DNA from: a virus
Direction: 5' to 3' (one strand)
DNA length: 64,000 nucleotides
Virus record (IMG/VR): IMGVR_UViG_3300044684_000161
Coordinates: 26,103-90,102 of that record
The notes under the pieces were generated by a model. The model made no database searches and was not told the DNA's origin. It worked only from the letters and a program-made list of their open reading frames with translations. Shown here one piece after another: positions 16,334 to 25,345 of this stretch; within the stretch, counting starts at the first letter, position 1, and each line of letters opens with the position of its first letter. The position numbers and the translations under genes are program-made.

Positions 16334-17139
16334 CCGAGCGTGCGCTTCATTGCTTCGCCGAAGGCCTCTTCGGCGATCGGCTGCATGTCGTCGGCCGTCT
16401 TCTTCGCCAGATAGAGCCCTGGCTGCGCTGGAATGATCCAGCCCGGGGACCCTTCCACCATCGTGCGGAACGTAAGATACACGCTACTCCGTGCACCGCC
16501 CGGAGTCGTCGTGTCGAACCGATACATGCCTTGATGAATTCGCTTCGCGTTCGGCGCCTTTTCGAAGTTGCCGACCTTCATGAAGTCGAGACGACCGCCC
16601 CAAGAATACACGTTCTGCGGCACCGTCAGGCGCTGCCTGGATTTGATATCGAACGCGCCAGTTCCGGATAGGCGCTGCTTCTGTCCGACGATGCTCGAGG
16701 GTGCCATTTCCTTCGCGAGTTCGTACACGTCTGGCGGCATGGATTGGCCGAGCGCGTCATTGCCGGGCGTATTGTGGCGGAACGGAATGATGAGGTAGCG
16801 CTTCCCCTTCTTCGATGTACGAACCTTCAGGCTCGTGTCGAGCATCCGCTTGAGATCGCGCGGAGGGCGTCCCGTCTCGATCTCCTCGGCGTACTTGTAG
16901 TCCGACCAGACGAGCGCAGCGAACGGTCCTGTCATCTTCATCTGGATCGACGACATGTAGGCGTCTTTCTCGCCGCTCCATAGCTTGGCTTGATAGACGG
17001 CCTGCTGCCAGTTTTGCGCTGTCGCATTTGCCATGGCGCGCACGGCCTGCGTCAGCAGCGGGAAGACCTGCTGATTGACGATATCGGATGCCGTTCCGGT
17101 GACGCCGGACAGATCGACGGAGATTTTGAACTCAGCCAT
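16330..17139 (-). CDS. Neck/tail-completion-type gene on the opposite strand
   Basis: A 269-residue protein read against the late operon. It has an N-terminal helix (VFPLLTQAVRAMANATAQNW), a segment AYMSSIQMKMTGPFAALVW, an ETGRPPRDLKRML stretch and a C-terminal PGWIIPAQPG segment, which resemble HK97 gp10/Mu-type head-tail joining proteins; the call is tentative. It has its own promoter-like element and lies between two genes that would otherwise be adjacent. The ATG has no ribosome site and sits exactly 7 bases past the element. Confidence 0.55.
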   Translation of the reverse strand: MAEFKISVDLSGVTGTASDIVNQQVFPLLTQAVRAMANATAQNWQQAVYQAKLWSGEKDAYMSSIQMKMTGPFAALVWSDYKYAEEIETGRPPRDLKRMLDTSLKVRTSKKGKRYLIIPFRHNTPGNDALGQSMPPDVYELAKEMAPSSIVGQKQRLSGTGAFDIKSRQRLTVPQNVYSWGGRLDFMKVGNFEKAPNAKRIHQGMYRFDTTTPGGARSSVYLTFRTMVEGSPGWIIPAQPGLYLAKKTADDMQPIAEEAFGEAMKRTLG

Positions 17140-17145
17140 GACGCG

Positions 17146-17160
17146 ATCATAGCGTCACGC
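17146..17160 (-). promoter_or_regulatory. Recurrent phage promoter-like element, leftward
   Basis: On the minus strand GCGTGACGCTATGAT, with a TATGAT -10-like end; 7 bases further is the A of ATG 17139. It diverges from the rightward copy at 17174-17188, so one 57-base gap could serve both strands. Confidence 0.6.
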
Positions 17161-17173
17161 CAGCGCCTATCGG

Positions 17174-17188
17174 TCGTGACGGCATCAT
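17174..17188 (+). promoter_or_regulatory. Recurrent phage promoter-like element
   Basis: TCGTGACGGCATCAT. ATG 17196 begins 8 bases after the element, one more than in the exact cases, again without a Shine-Dalgarno sequence. Confidence 0.5.
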
Positions 17189-17195
17189 CATATCC

Positions 17196-18032
17196 ATGAT
17201 CGCGATGCTGGAACCCCTATCGGTTGGCAATGCTGTCCGGGTGATTCTCAGTCCCCCGGTGGGGATGCTCTATTGGAACGTTCTGCGCAACACGACAGGG
17301 ACGTTTCCGAGCGCGACAGATCCGAATTCCGTGCTGGTCTCCCAGGGCAACGAATCATCGGTCGTAGATACGACCGGCCTCGTGAACGGCACGAAGTATT
17401 ACTACTGCGCCTTCTATTGGAATGGCTCAGTGTGGACGGCAGATACACCGGCCAGCGTCACGCCGAACGCAACCTATCAGGACGGCAGCACTGATGCACT
17501 GTCCGTGGTTCGTGATCGGCTTGCGGCAGGTTTAGCGGTAGAAATATCGCGAGGGGCGCTGACGCCTCTGTCTGGCGCAATCCAAGTTCTGACTGCGCCG
17601 CCTGTATTTCAGGACACTCGCTGGCCCGTAGTAACGGTCCATTTGCTGTCTGAAACGCCAGCCGAGCGCGCACTCGGTGAAGTCTTCCCGGCACCCGCGC
17701 AAGACATAACGGCGAGTGCACTGTGGGACGAGAGCGAAGGATGGCTCGCGCGCGTGCAACTCGCGGTGATCGGATGGTCGCAGAACCCGGACGAGCGGAT
17801 TGCGATTCGCCAAGCATTGCGGCGGCTCGTCGTCGCGAACCTGTCGGTGTTCGATTCGAAAGGAATGATCGAGATCGAGTTCACGCAACAGGACGTGGAT
17901 GCGGTGAGCGGAGAGTATCCCGCCAACGTGTATCAGTCGGCCGGTACGTTTACTTGCATGGCACCGGTCATCGTCGGCGATCAGGTCGGCGAATTCTCGG
18001 ATGTGCAAGTAACTGGAACATCGCTTCGTTGA
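17196..18032 (+). CDS. Putative tail terminator/completion protein with an FN3-like N-terminus
   Basis: A 278-residue protein. Residues 1-95 look like a fibronectin III-type module (YWNVLRNTTGTFPSA, NGTKYYYCAFYW). Residues 100-278 (DALSVVRDRLAAGL, WLARVQLAVIGWSQNPDERI, IRQALRRLVVANL, IEIEFTQQDVDAVSGEYPAN) have the size and pattern of phage tail terminator proteins, which cap the tail tube before head joining. Genes for sheath and tube follow, as expected. The name is by pattern and order, not by a firm motif. Confidence 0.55.
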   Translation: MIAMLEPLSVGNAVRVILSPPVGMLYWNVLRNTTGTFPSATDPNSVLVSQGNESSVVDTTGLVNGTKYYYCAFYWNGSVWTADTPASVTPNATYQDGSTDALSVVRDRLAAGLAVEISRGALTPLSGAIQVLTAPPVFQDTRWPVVTVHLLSETPAERALGEVFPAPAQDITASALWDESEGWLARVQLAVIGWSQNPDERIAIRQALRRLVVANLSVFDSKGMIEIEFTQQDVDAVSGEYPANVYQSAGTFTCMAPVIVGDQVGEFSDVQVTGTSLR

Positions 18033-18042
18033 GAGGATGAGT

Positions 18043-18261
18043 ATGGCGAACAAAGATACGACCGCAGTCGCGCAGGCGTCGGTCGAGAGCCCCGAAGTGA
18101 CGCTCGATGAGTTCTGTACGCGCCTGTCGGACCGCAAGGTCGACGGTCGTGTCGAACTCATCCACGGCTTCGCTTTCACCGAGCGCAAGGCGGGGCACAT
18201 CAAGGACACTGAATCGAACTTTCAGGCTCGGTTCATGGCTTACGCAAACCAACCGGTCTGA
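18043..18261 (+). CDS. Small tail-region protein, unknown function
   Basis: A 72-residue protein. ATG 18043 is preferred over ATG 18037 because GAGAGG at 18030-18035 is then at proper distance. It has helices (TLDEFCTRLSDRK) and a conserved-looking end, HIKDTESNFQARFMAY. It ends 9 bases before the sheath gene, so it is cotranscribed with it. No function recognised. Confidence 0.65.
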   Translation: MANKDTTAVAQASVESPEVTLDEFCTRLSDRKVDGRVELIHGFAFTERKAGHIKDTESNFQARFMAYANQPV

Positions 18262-18270
18262 GGATAAAAG

Positions 18271-20010
18271 ATGGCCTACTTCTTCAATGGTCGCCTTTGG
18301 ATCTCGCCCGCCACGATGTCGGTGGTCGACGATTCCGCAATGGCGAACCAAAATCTGAGCGTCGGCAACAACGTCGCCTATCTCGGCCTCGCGACCGGTG
18401 GTCAGCCGAACACGGTGTTGGCGTTCGGCAGCCCGCAACAGGCGCAGGCGGTTCTGCGTAGCGGCGAATTGCTGACGGCCGTCATGAAGGCTTTCTCGCC
18501 GAGTGACGAGACCGGCGGTCCGGCTACGGTGTACGCGATTCGCGTTAATCCAGCCGTGCAGGCGGCGCTGACGCTGAATGACTCGACGAGCGCGGCGGCG
18601 ATCAACCTGACCTCGGCCGACTGGGGCGCATGGACGAACCAGATCCAGGTCAAAATCCAAGCCGGTTCGGTGCAGGGTCTGCAGGCCACGACGCAGTATG
18701 GCAGCAGCTACTACACGCAGGACAACATCTACCGCAACGCGTTCTCAATCCAGTACAGCGGAGCGGCAGCATCGGCCGTCATGACGATCACGGGAACGAC
18801 GGTGACGCTGCAGGCCCCGAGCGGCACGACCGTATCGACGCTAGATCTGACGCAACTCACGACGGTCCAGTTGCTCGTGAATGCGATCAACGTCGTGCCG
18901 GGCTTCGCGGCAACGGTGCTCAACGCAAACGGTCAGACGGCTGCGCTGAACGGTCTCGACTACGTGACCAATCAGGACGTGAAGACGGCGCTTTACACGG
19001 CCACCGCGAACCTCCAGGCGCTCATCGACTGGTTCAATGGCCCGTCTCAAGGGTATGTGACGGCAGCGCGCGCGACGAACGCCGGTAAGGTGCCGGTTGC
19101 GATCCCGTTCACGCCGCTGGCTGGCGGTTCCGATGGCACGACGACCAATACCAACTGGTCCAACGCGTTCACCACGCTCCAGAGCGCGGACGTGCAGTGG
19201 CTCACGCCGATCACTGGCGATCAGTCGATCGTCGCGATGGCGGATGCGCACGCGCAGTACATGTCGTCTACCGGCCGCATGGAACGGCGCGCTATCTGCG
19301 GCACTGTGCTCGGTACGACGGACTCAACGGCCGAAACGGACGCGCTTGCCATCAACAGCGATCGCACGTCGCTCGTGCATATCGGGTACTACGACTACGA
19401 CATCACGAATCAGGTGACGGGCCTGCAGTTGTATTCACCGTACCTGACGGCGGCGATTATCGCCGCGATGTTCGCCGGTTCGAATCCCGGGACGCCGATG
19501 ACGAACAAGTCGATGTCGGTCCGTGGGCTTGAGCGAAAATTGCGCAATCCGACAGACACCGATCCGCTGATCCTGGCTGGCGTGCTACCGGTCGAAGCGA
19601 CGAAGACGGGCTACAAGGTCGTCAAGTCGATTTCGACCTGGCTGAACAACAAGAACTACAACCGCGTCGAGCAGTCGGTGGGGGCGGCACTGGACTTCAC
19701 GGTGCGCAACGTGCGCAATGCGCTCGACATCCTGCGCGGCCAGACGGCGACGTCGGTCAATATGTCGCGCGCGGTCAGCATCACGGACACGCAACTACGC
19801 CAGCTTGCGCAGCCCGCTCCGGCAGGTCCTGGCGTGCTGACTGGCGATGCTGCGAACCCGGCGTACAAGAACATCACGGCGAGCATCAATGGCGACGTGC
19901 TGGCCGTCTCGTTCCAGTGCTCTCCGGTACTGCCGATCAACTACATCCCCGTCACCGTGTTCGCGGTTCCGTTCAGCGGCACAGCGACGACGACTGCGGC
20001 TGCGGCATAA
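18271..20010 (+). CDS. Tail sheath protein
   Basis: A 579-residue protein with the layout of myovirus tail sheaths: an N-terminal domain (NNVAYLGLATGGQPNTVLAF), a variable middle, and a conserved C-terminal half (SVRGLERKLRNPTD, GYKVVKSISTWL, FTVRNVRNALDILRG) that forms the contractile polymer. The following tube gene confirms the assignment. The middle 140-250 region (ITGTTVTLQAPSGTTVSTLD) is an inserted beta domain. It shows that the phage has a contractile tail. Confidence 0.88.
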   Translation: MAYFFNGRLWISPATMSVVDDSAMANQNLSVGNNVAYLGLATGGQPNTVLAFGSPQQAQAVLRSGELLTAVMKAFSPSDETGGPATVYAIRVNPAVQAALTLNDSTSAAAINLTSADWGAWTNQIQVKIQAGSVQGLQATTQYGSSYYTQDNIYRNAFSIQYSGAAASAVMTITGTTVTLQAPSGTTVSTLDLTQLTTVQLLVNAINVVPGFAATVLNANGQTAALNGLDYVTNQDVKTALYTATANLQALIDWFNGPSQGYVTAARATNAGKVPVAIPFTPLAGGSDGTTTNTNWSNAFTTLQSADVQWLTPITGDQSIVAMADAHAQYMSSTGRMERRAICGTVLGTTDSTAETDALAINSDRTSLVHIGYYDYDITNQVTGLQLYSPYLTAAIIAAMFAGSNPGTPMTNKSMSVRGLERKLRNPTDTDPLILAGVLPVEATKTGYKVVKSISTWLNNKNYNRVEQSVGAALDFTVRNVRNALDILRGQTATSVNMSRAVSITDTQLRQLAQPAPAGPGVLTGDAANPAYKNITASINGDVLAVSFQCSPVLPINYIPVTVFAVPFSGTATTTAAAA

Positions 20011-20024
20011 GGAGGTAACGGAAC

Positions 20025-20450
20025 ATGGCAACGCAGAACCTGAAAACCCGCTCCGGTAACCGGATCATCCCGACTTTCGATGGGAAGATCATCGGGGCGA
20101 TCCAGTCGGTCCGCATGTCGGACGACTACGCTCCCGAGGCGATGTCCGGCATCGGAGATATCCACGCTCAGGAATACGTGCCTTCGATGGCACGCCATAC
20201 CCTGACCGTGAGTCAGATGGTGCTGAACACCGGGTCGATGCGACAGGCAGGAATCGCGGCGCAGAATGGCGACGACGTGCTACAGGGCTTGGTGTTCGAC
20301 ATCGAGGTCTATTCGAAGGACGACGGCACGCTTTTGCGCAAGTACGTTGGCTGTTCGTATGCCTCTGGAGATGTGGATATCAACAAGCACGCTATCGTTA
20401 TGTCGTCCGGGACGTTCAACGCGCTCGACGTAGTAGGAACGAGCATCTAA
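20025..20450 (+). CDS. Tail tube protein
   Basis: A 141-residue protein behind a strong AAGGAGG site, right after the sheath gene. Size and beta-rich pattern (IIPTFDGKIIGAIQSVRMSD, HTLTVSQMVLNTGSM, YVGCSYASGDVDINKHAIVM) fit the myovirus tube protein that polymerises inside the sheath. A terminator follows. Confidence 0.8.
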   Translation: MATQNLKTRSGNRIIPTFDGKIIGAIQSVRMSDDYAPEAMSGIGDIHAQEYVPSMARHTLTVSQMVLNTGSMRQAGIAAQNGDDVLQGLVFDIEVYSKDDGTLLRKYVGCSYASGDVDINKHAIVMSSGTFNALDVVGTSI

Positions 20451-20496
20451 CGCGCCCCAGGCGCGTCGGGACACTAGCATGTGGGTGTCCACCCCG

Positions 20497-20525
20497 GGGC
20501 CGCTTTCGGGCGGCCCTCTTCTTTG
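20497..20525 (+). terminator. Rho-independent terminator after the tube gene
   Basis: Stem GGGCCGC (20497-20503) and GCGGCCC (20510-20516), loop TTTCGG, then TCTTCTTT. Partial readthrough would lower chaperone and tape-measure expression relative to sheath and tube. Confidence 0.8.
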
Positions 20526-20540
20526 CACCGGAGACTTTTC

Positions 20541-20906
20541 ATGACGCGGCTACCCAACAGCACCGACTTTCAGATCACAATCGACGACATCGGAACGTTC
20601 ACGTTCGGTCGTCGACGCATGCGTGATGAACTCGCGATCGCGGCTGAGTTCTCGCGGCTGACCGAAGGCGTAGAAACGCCGACGCCGTTCCTCGCCAACG
20701 TTGCCGGCTGGATCTCGGTGCTCAAGGTCCTCACCGTTGAGGCCCCGGAAGGATGGGACATCGATGCGATGGATCCGCTCGACGACGACACCTACGCCAA
20801 ACTCGTGAAGGTACATGTCGCCCTTCGCGAAAAGGAGGGCTCTTTTCGAAGCGGATCGAAGCAAGCGAGCGAAGCGGACGGGCAGGGAGTTAGCGCAGAC
20901 GCTTGA
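20541..20906 (+). CDS. Tail assembly chaperone (lambda gpG-like position)
   Basis: A 121-residue protein between the tube and tape-measure genes, starting at ATG 20541 after CCGGAGA; the longer frame from 20481 would cover the terminator. It has FQITIDDIGTFTFGRRRMRDE and WISVLKVLTVEAPEGWD, the usual pattern of the first tail chaperone. The final 30 residues are low-complexity and overlap the next frame by 92 bases, the usual arrangement for a programmed frameshift. Confidence 0.75.
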   Translation: MTRLPNSTDFQITIDDIGTFTFGRRRMRDELAIAAEFSRLTEGVETPTPFLANVAGWISVLKVLTVEAPEGWDIDAMDPLDDDTYAKLVKVHVALREKEGSFRSGSKQASEADGQGVSADA

Positions 20907-21144
20907 GTTCTGGTATCGGCGCACATACCAGCTTGCGCCGACCGATCCGCGTTTCCTCGATAGCACGATCGAGCAAATCGAGACGGAGTATTGGGCGCAC
21001 TACTACCTCAAGAATCCGGCTAAAGAAGAAGTCGAAGATGATGACTTCGATATCGATGCGGAAATCGCGCGCATCAATGCGGAGAACGAAGCGCGCGGGC
21101 GTGATGACTGGGAAACGGTAATCGACCACAACGGACAAGCATGA
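20815..21144 (+). CDS. Second tail chaperone frame (lambda gpT-like), probably made by frameshift
   Basis: The frame continues 80 codons past the end of the first chaperone (QTLEFWYRRTYQLAPTDPRF, then an acidic DDDFDIDAEI). The ATG at 20815 has only AAGG three bases away, too near for good initiation, so the product is more likely a fusion to the first chaperone through a +1 (or -2) shift; TCT TTT CGA at about 20841-20849 allows tRNA-Phe to slip from UUU to UUC before a rare CGA codon. Its stop overlaps the tape-measure start (ATGA). Confidence 0.7.
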   Translation: MSPFAKRRALFEADRSKRAKRTGRELAQTLEFWYRRTYQLAPTDPRFLDSTIEQIETEYWAHYYLKNPAKEEVEDDDFDIDAEIARINAENEARGRDDWETVIDHNGQA

Positions 21145-23828
21145 GCGGTGTACAGATACCAGTTGAGGCAAAGCTCAACGACGGCGATCTCGATGCGGAG
21201 TTGTCGAAACTCACAGAGAAGATCAACCGTGTCGGGCAGTCCATCGCGCAAGCGAACAAGGTCAAATTCAATCCGGTCTCGCGAGCGACCCTCGACGACC
21301 TGAAGCGCATCACGGCGCAGTTCGAGGCGATGAAGAAAGCATCGCCTAACTTCGCGCGAGAAATCAGCGGCAGCGGGCAGGGGCGAAAGTCATTCCTCGA
21401 CCTTGATTGGAACATGATGGTCGGGAACGCCGTAGCGCGGGAGGCTCGGCGCTTCGCGGCATTCAACAAAATTGTTGGATTTACAGGTGCTGGTTTCACT
21501 GCGCCGGGAGGCGTCTCCTATGTAGGAGGGGGCGTCTCATTTCCTGCTGCTCCGAACTATGGGCCGGGAGGAAATCCTTGGTGGAATGCTGGACGACAAG
21601 TCGTCGGCGCAGGACTTAAATCGATTGGTCCCGTTGGAAACGTCGCTAACAATGCGCTATCGGCAGGCCTGACGGGCGGCATCACGGCCGGCCTCGCCGG
21701 TCTGGCGGGTGGACTCGTCGCGATTGGCATCAGCAAGGCGATCGGCGCGGTTGGCGCGAAGGTTGGTGCCGCGCAAAACGACATGATCGGCTACGACACT
21801 CTCAAGCGCATGCTTGGCGATGTGAATGTCGGGTTCGATACGCTGCGTCGCAGCCTGCATGCCTCGTCGGATGCGATCGACGTGAATTACCAGGAAGTGC
21901 AGAAACTCGGCAAAGAATTCACGCACATCTCCGGGATCTCGGGCGACGCGGCCAAGTCACTCGCTGAGGAAGTGCGCGTCGGCGGCGGCTTCGGCCGCTC
22001 GTTCGGCGTCGATCCGAGCCAGTCGAACGCGTTCTTTGCGCAGATGCGCCAGTTCCGCATCACCTCGAACGAGAGCGATAGCCGGAAACTCGCGCTTTAC
22101 ATCGGCGAGGCGATCGCAAAGAGCGGAGCCTTTGCCAAGGCGGATGAGATGCTGCAGGCGATCTCGTCCTATGCCTCTCAACAAACGAGACTCGGCCTGA
22201 CGGCGGCGAATGTCGGCGATTACTCGGGTCTGCTCGCTGGATTCGTGGGATCTAAGACGCCAGGTCTTGACCCCGCTGGCGCGGCGCAATTGCTTTCGCG
22301 CGTCAATGGCGCGTTCCTGAGCGGCGGCAGCGCCGGGGAAGCGGGGCAGAACTTCATGTACATGGCGATCGGGCGTCAGCTTGGTCTGGACCCGATTCAA
22401 TCGGCCCTCCTGCGCGAGCAGGGGGCGTTCGGCACCGGTGCGGGGACGTTTGGGAAAGGATCGCTGTACTCTCAATTTGCCAGCAAATTCCACCTAAACA
22501 CGCCAGGCACAGCGGCCAACTCACGCGAGACCAATCTGCAATTCGTCATGCGCCGCATGCAATCGGTCTATGGCGGGAACCCGGAACTCATGCTCAGTGC
22601 GATGTCGAACCTTTTCGGCATCGGGACCAATCAAGCGATGGCGCTCGCTACGATCGGCCCGGACAAACTCGGCGGGTTGCAGCAGGCCCTCTCGTCAAGC
22701 GGCGTCGACCTTACGAAGATGTCAGCGACCGGCATATCCGCGCTCGCGCAAATCGTCGGCGGCAATCGCGACGTGCTGAACGCCCAAGCGAGCGCGTTGC
22801 GGCCGCGCCTGACAGCCGATGAAGCACGCGGGCTCGATGCGGCTCAAGGCGGGGGCGATATCGAGAAACTGCGCAGCACGCTCGTGCAGTTGACCGCCAA
22901 GTACGGCCAGGAGGAAACCGAAGGGCAGCAGACGCGCAAGTCGATCCAGGATCTCGACAAGGACCTGATGGACGCGGCCTCAAAGATGATCGGGCCGCTG
23001 AACACCATGCGCGACACGCTGCTCTACGCCTTCGGCAATCGCGGAAGTATGACGGCCGAGGATATGCACAATGCGGTCGTCGAAGCGCAGCGCAAGCACG
23101 TCAATGACGAGGCGGACGCACGCATCTCGAAAGCTCGCGGGCAACTCAGTGCGGTTAGTGCCGTGGACGATTTCGGGCGCCCGATCTATCCGAAGGAGCA
23201 GCAACAAGCCTATGAGAACCTGCAGTCTGAGACGGCTGCCGCAAACAAGGTGCGCGCGAACAAGCTGGCGGCGATCGCGGGGCCTGGCTTACTCCGGGAT
23301 TTGGCTGAGACCGATCGAATCGTTGGCCTGACGCCTGGAACTTCAGCCGCGCAGATAATGCAGGAAAGCTCGTTTGATCCGAACGCACGCAGCACGCGCG
23401 GCGCTATGGGATTGGCGCAAGTCATGCCGTCAACGCTAAAGGCGCTTGAAAAGCGGCTCGGCCGCACGCTTGACCCTGATGACCCGCGTGATGCCGTTCT
23501 GATTCAACGCGAACTCATGCGCGAGAACATGGCGAAATTCGGCAACCAAGCCGACGCACTGCGCGCCTACAACTCGGGATGGGATAAGTCGAAATGGAAT
23601 AATTCCGAGACGAACGACTACGTGTCGAAGATCGGTGGATACACGCCGTATTTCGCGGGCACGCCACTGCCTGACGGAGGTCAGGCGGCCTCTGCGGGCG
23701 ATCCTCACAAGCAATGGTTCGCCTTCGAGCACAACATCACTTTGCAATACCCGAACGGACAGCCGGCGGCGCCGGCGGCCACGGTGACTAAGCAGGTCAA
23801 TGCGCCGATGGCGTTCGGGGTGATGTAA
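21141..23828 (+). CDS. Tail tape measure protein with a C-terminal lytic transglycosylase domain
   Basis: An 895-residue protein following the chaperones. The N-terminal part is helical (SKLTEKINRVGQSIAQANKV), then a Gly/Ala-rich hydrophobic stretch (about 170-215, AGLTGGITAGLAGLAGGLVA) and long helices. Residues about 735-840 form an SLT domain: QIMQESSFDP with the catalytic Glu, GAMGLAQVMP and AYNSGWD. It sets tail length and is expected to cut peptidoglycan during DNA entry. The stop shares one base with the next start. Confidence 0.88.
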   Translation: MSGVQIPVEAKLNDGDLDAELSKLTEKINRVGQSIAQANKVKFNPVSRATLDDLKRITAQFEAMKKASPNFAREISGSGQGRKSFLDLDWNMMVGNAVAREARRFAAFNKIVGFTGAGFTAPGGVSYVGGGVSFPAAPNYGPGGNPWWNAGRQVVGAGLKSIGPVGNVANNALSAGLTGGITAGLAGLAGGLVAIGISKAIGAVGAKVGAAQNDMIGYDTLKRMLGDVNVGFDTLRRSLHASSDAIDVNYQEVQKLGKEFTHISGISGDAAKSLAEEVRVGGGFGRSFGVDPSQSNAFFAQMRQFRITSNESDSRKLALYIGEAIAKSGAFAKADEMLQAISSYASQQTRLGLTAANVGDYSGLLAGFVGSKTPGLDPAGAAQLLSRVNGAFLSGGSAGEAGQNFMYMAIGRQLGLDPIQSALLREQGAFGTGAGTFGKGSLYSQFASKFHLNTPGTAANSRETNLQFVMRRMQSVYGGNPELMLSAMSNLFGIGTNQAMALATIGPDKLGGLQQALSSSGVDLTKMSATGISALAQIVGGNRDVLNAQASALRPRLTADEARGLDAAQGGGDIEKLRSTLVQLTAKYGQEETEGQQTRKSIQDLDKDLMDAASKMIGPLNTMRDTLLYAFGNRGSMTAEDMHNAVVEAQRKHVNDEADARISKARGQLSAVSAVDDFGRPIYPKEQQQAYENLQSETAAANKVRANKLAAIAGPGLLRDLAETDRIVGLTPGTSAAQIMQESSFDPNARSTRGAMGLAQVMPSTLKALEKRLGRTLDPDDPRDAVLIQRELMRENMAKFGNQADALRAYNSGWDKSKWNNSETNDYVSKIGGYTPYFAGTPLPDGGQAASAGDPHKQWFAFEHNITLQYPNGQPAAPAATVTKQVNAPMAFGVM

Positions 23829-25345
23829 TGGTCGGTCGCGTCAAAATCTATCAGCCGAGCGTGAGCGTCACGCTCTACAAAACGATCAGTCGCACGACGC
23901 TCGACAACGGCACGCCGGTTTCGCAGCGGTTTCAGGGGACCGCGCACACAATCGATCTAACACCGTTTCTTGGTGAGAACAGCGTATTGCGGACATCGAA
24001 GTCCGTCCGCGAGGCGGCTGGCGGCTTCAGCCTGACGCTCGCGGATAAGCCATACAAGGGAAACTACGCCGGCGCCACCACGCTCGAGAGTCTGTATGGA
24101 CTCGTTGAGCCGATGGATTTCATCGAAATCCGCATGCGTCATGATCCTCCGTCCTCGCAGGGACAGAAGCCGACAATCATCATGCGCGGGTTCGTCTCGG
24201 AGATCACGCGCAGCGAGTCGATGGGCTCAGACGGGCGCCCGCAGCGCTTCGTCATCATCAACGGCCAGGACTACGGGAAACTGTGGCAGATGCTGCAGAT
24301 CATCTACCTTCCTGGCTACGTCATCGGCGAAGACATAATTTCGGGGTTCAAGCTGTTTGAGCGCTTCGGAGGCGCCGTCAACATCCTCAAGTCGGCCGAC
24401 TTCGTCACGCAGATCATTCAGACCATCCTCAACCCGTATCTCGCCAATCTGATGCCGAGCAATTCTCCGAATCCGGCGACGATCCAGTTGGATATGACGG
24501 TCTCGCATGGAGTAACCAGCATACAGGGACCGCAGAACCAGGAGGGCTCGATCTACAACCTGCTTCGCACATATGGCGACGTGGGGATTTGGAACGAGCT
24601 CTATCTCGATGATCGGGAGGATGGCGTCTACTGCGTCTATCGACCAGTGCCAGCGCTTGATGCAAGCGGCAACCTGATCCAGTCGGACGCACCGAATCCT
24701 GTGTATTGGGATCTGCCCGACACTGACGTGATTAGCCTCAATGTGTCGCGATCGGATGCGAACGTCGCGAATTATTACTGGGTGCGCGCGCCGCGCTTCG
24801 ATTTGGTCGACAGCCTATATCAGCAGCAATTCGCGATTCAAGGAGCGGCCGCCGATACCGTGTTGCTCGGGACCTATGCGAATTCGTCGTCCAACCTTTA
24901 CGGAACGCGCGTCATGTACGGCGAGACGCAGCAAGGCGGCGATGAAGTGGGTTCGATGGCGAGCGGGCTGCCTAAAGCGCAGCAGGCAACTCGCAACGCT
25001 TCGATGGCGAATTGGACCGCTGATCGCCGCGCGATCATGGTCAACCAAAACAAGGACAATGTGCTGTTTGAACGTGGCGCAATCCGAGTGCGTGGGAACG
25101 AGAATATCAAGGCCGGCATGTATGTTCGCCTGCGGCGCGGCCAGTTCCGCTCAAGCTATTACGTCGTCCAAGTCGACCACGAATTCATCCCGTTTCAGGG
25201 ATTCTTTTCTACGCTGATCGTCGAGCGCGGCACCGGCTTCATCGAGCGAGCCAAACGCAACGGCAGCGGCGGTGATTCGCCATACTTGGCGGAAATGGCG
25301 CCGACGCCCTCTCTTTCTGATCTTGTGAGTAGCGGCAATGGCTAG
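23828..25345 (+). CDS. Baseplate hub protein (gpD/gp27 type)
   Basis: A 505-residue protein between the tape measure and the spike. It begins with a beta domain (VKIYQPSVSVTLYKTISR, FSLTLADKPYKGNYAGATTL, IIMRGFVSEITRSESM) as in baseplate hubs that join the tail tube to the spike. GSIYNLLRTYGDVGIWNELY and the later FERGAIRVRGNENIKAGMYV are consistent with hub domains. The stop overlaps the spike start by 8 bases. Based on order and fold pattern. Confidence 0.65.
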   Translation: MVGRVKIYQPSVSVTLYKTISRTTLDNGTPVSQRFQGTAHTIDLTPFLGENSVLRTSKSVREAAGGFSLTLADKPYKGNYAGATTLESLYGLVEPMDFIEIRMRHDPPSSQGQKPTIIMRGFVSEITRSESMGSDGRPQRFVIINGQDYGKLWQMLQIIYLPGYVIGEDIISGFKLFERFGGAVNILKSADFVTQIIQTILNPYLANLMPSNSPNPATIQLDMTVSHGVTSIQGPQNQEGSIYNLLRTYGDVGIWNELYLDDREDGVYCVYRPVPALDASGNLIQSDAPNPVYWDLPDTDVISLNVSRSDANVANYYWVRAPRFDLVDSLYQQQFAIQGAAADTVLLGTYANSSSNLYGTRVMYGETQQGGDEVGSMASGLPKAQQATRNASMANWTADRRAIMVNQNKDNVLFERGAIRVRGNENIKAGMYVRLRRGQFRSSYYVVQVDHEFIPFQGFFSTLIVERGTGFIERAKRNGSGGDSPYLAEMAPTPSLSDLVSSGNG

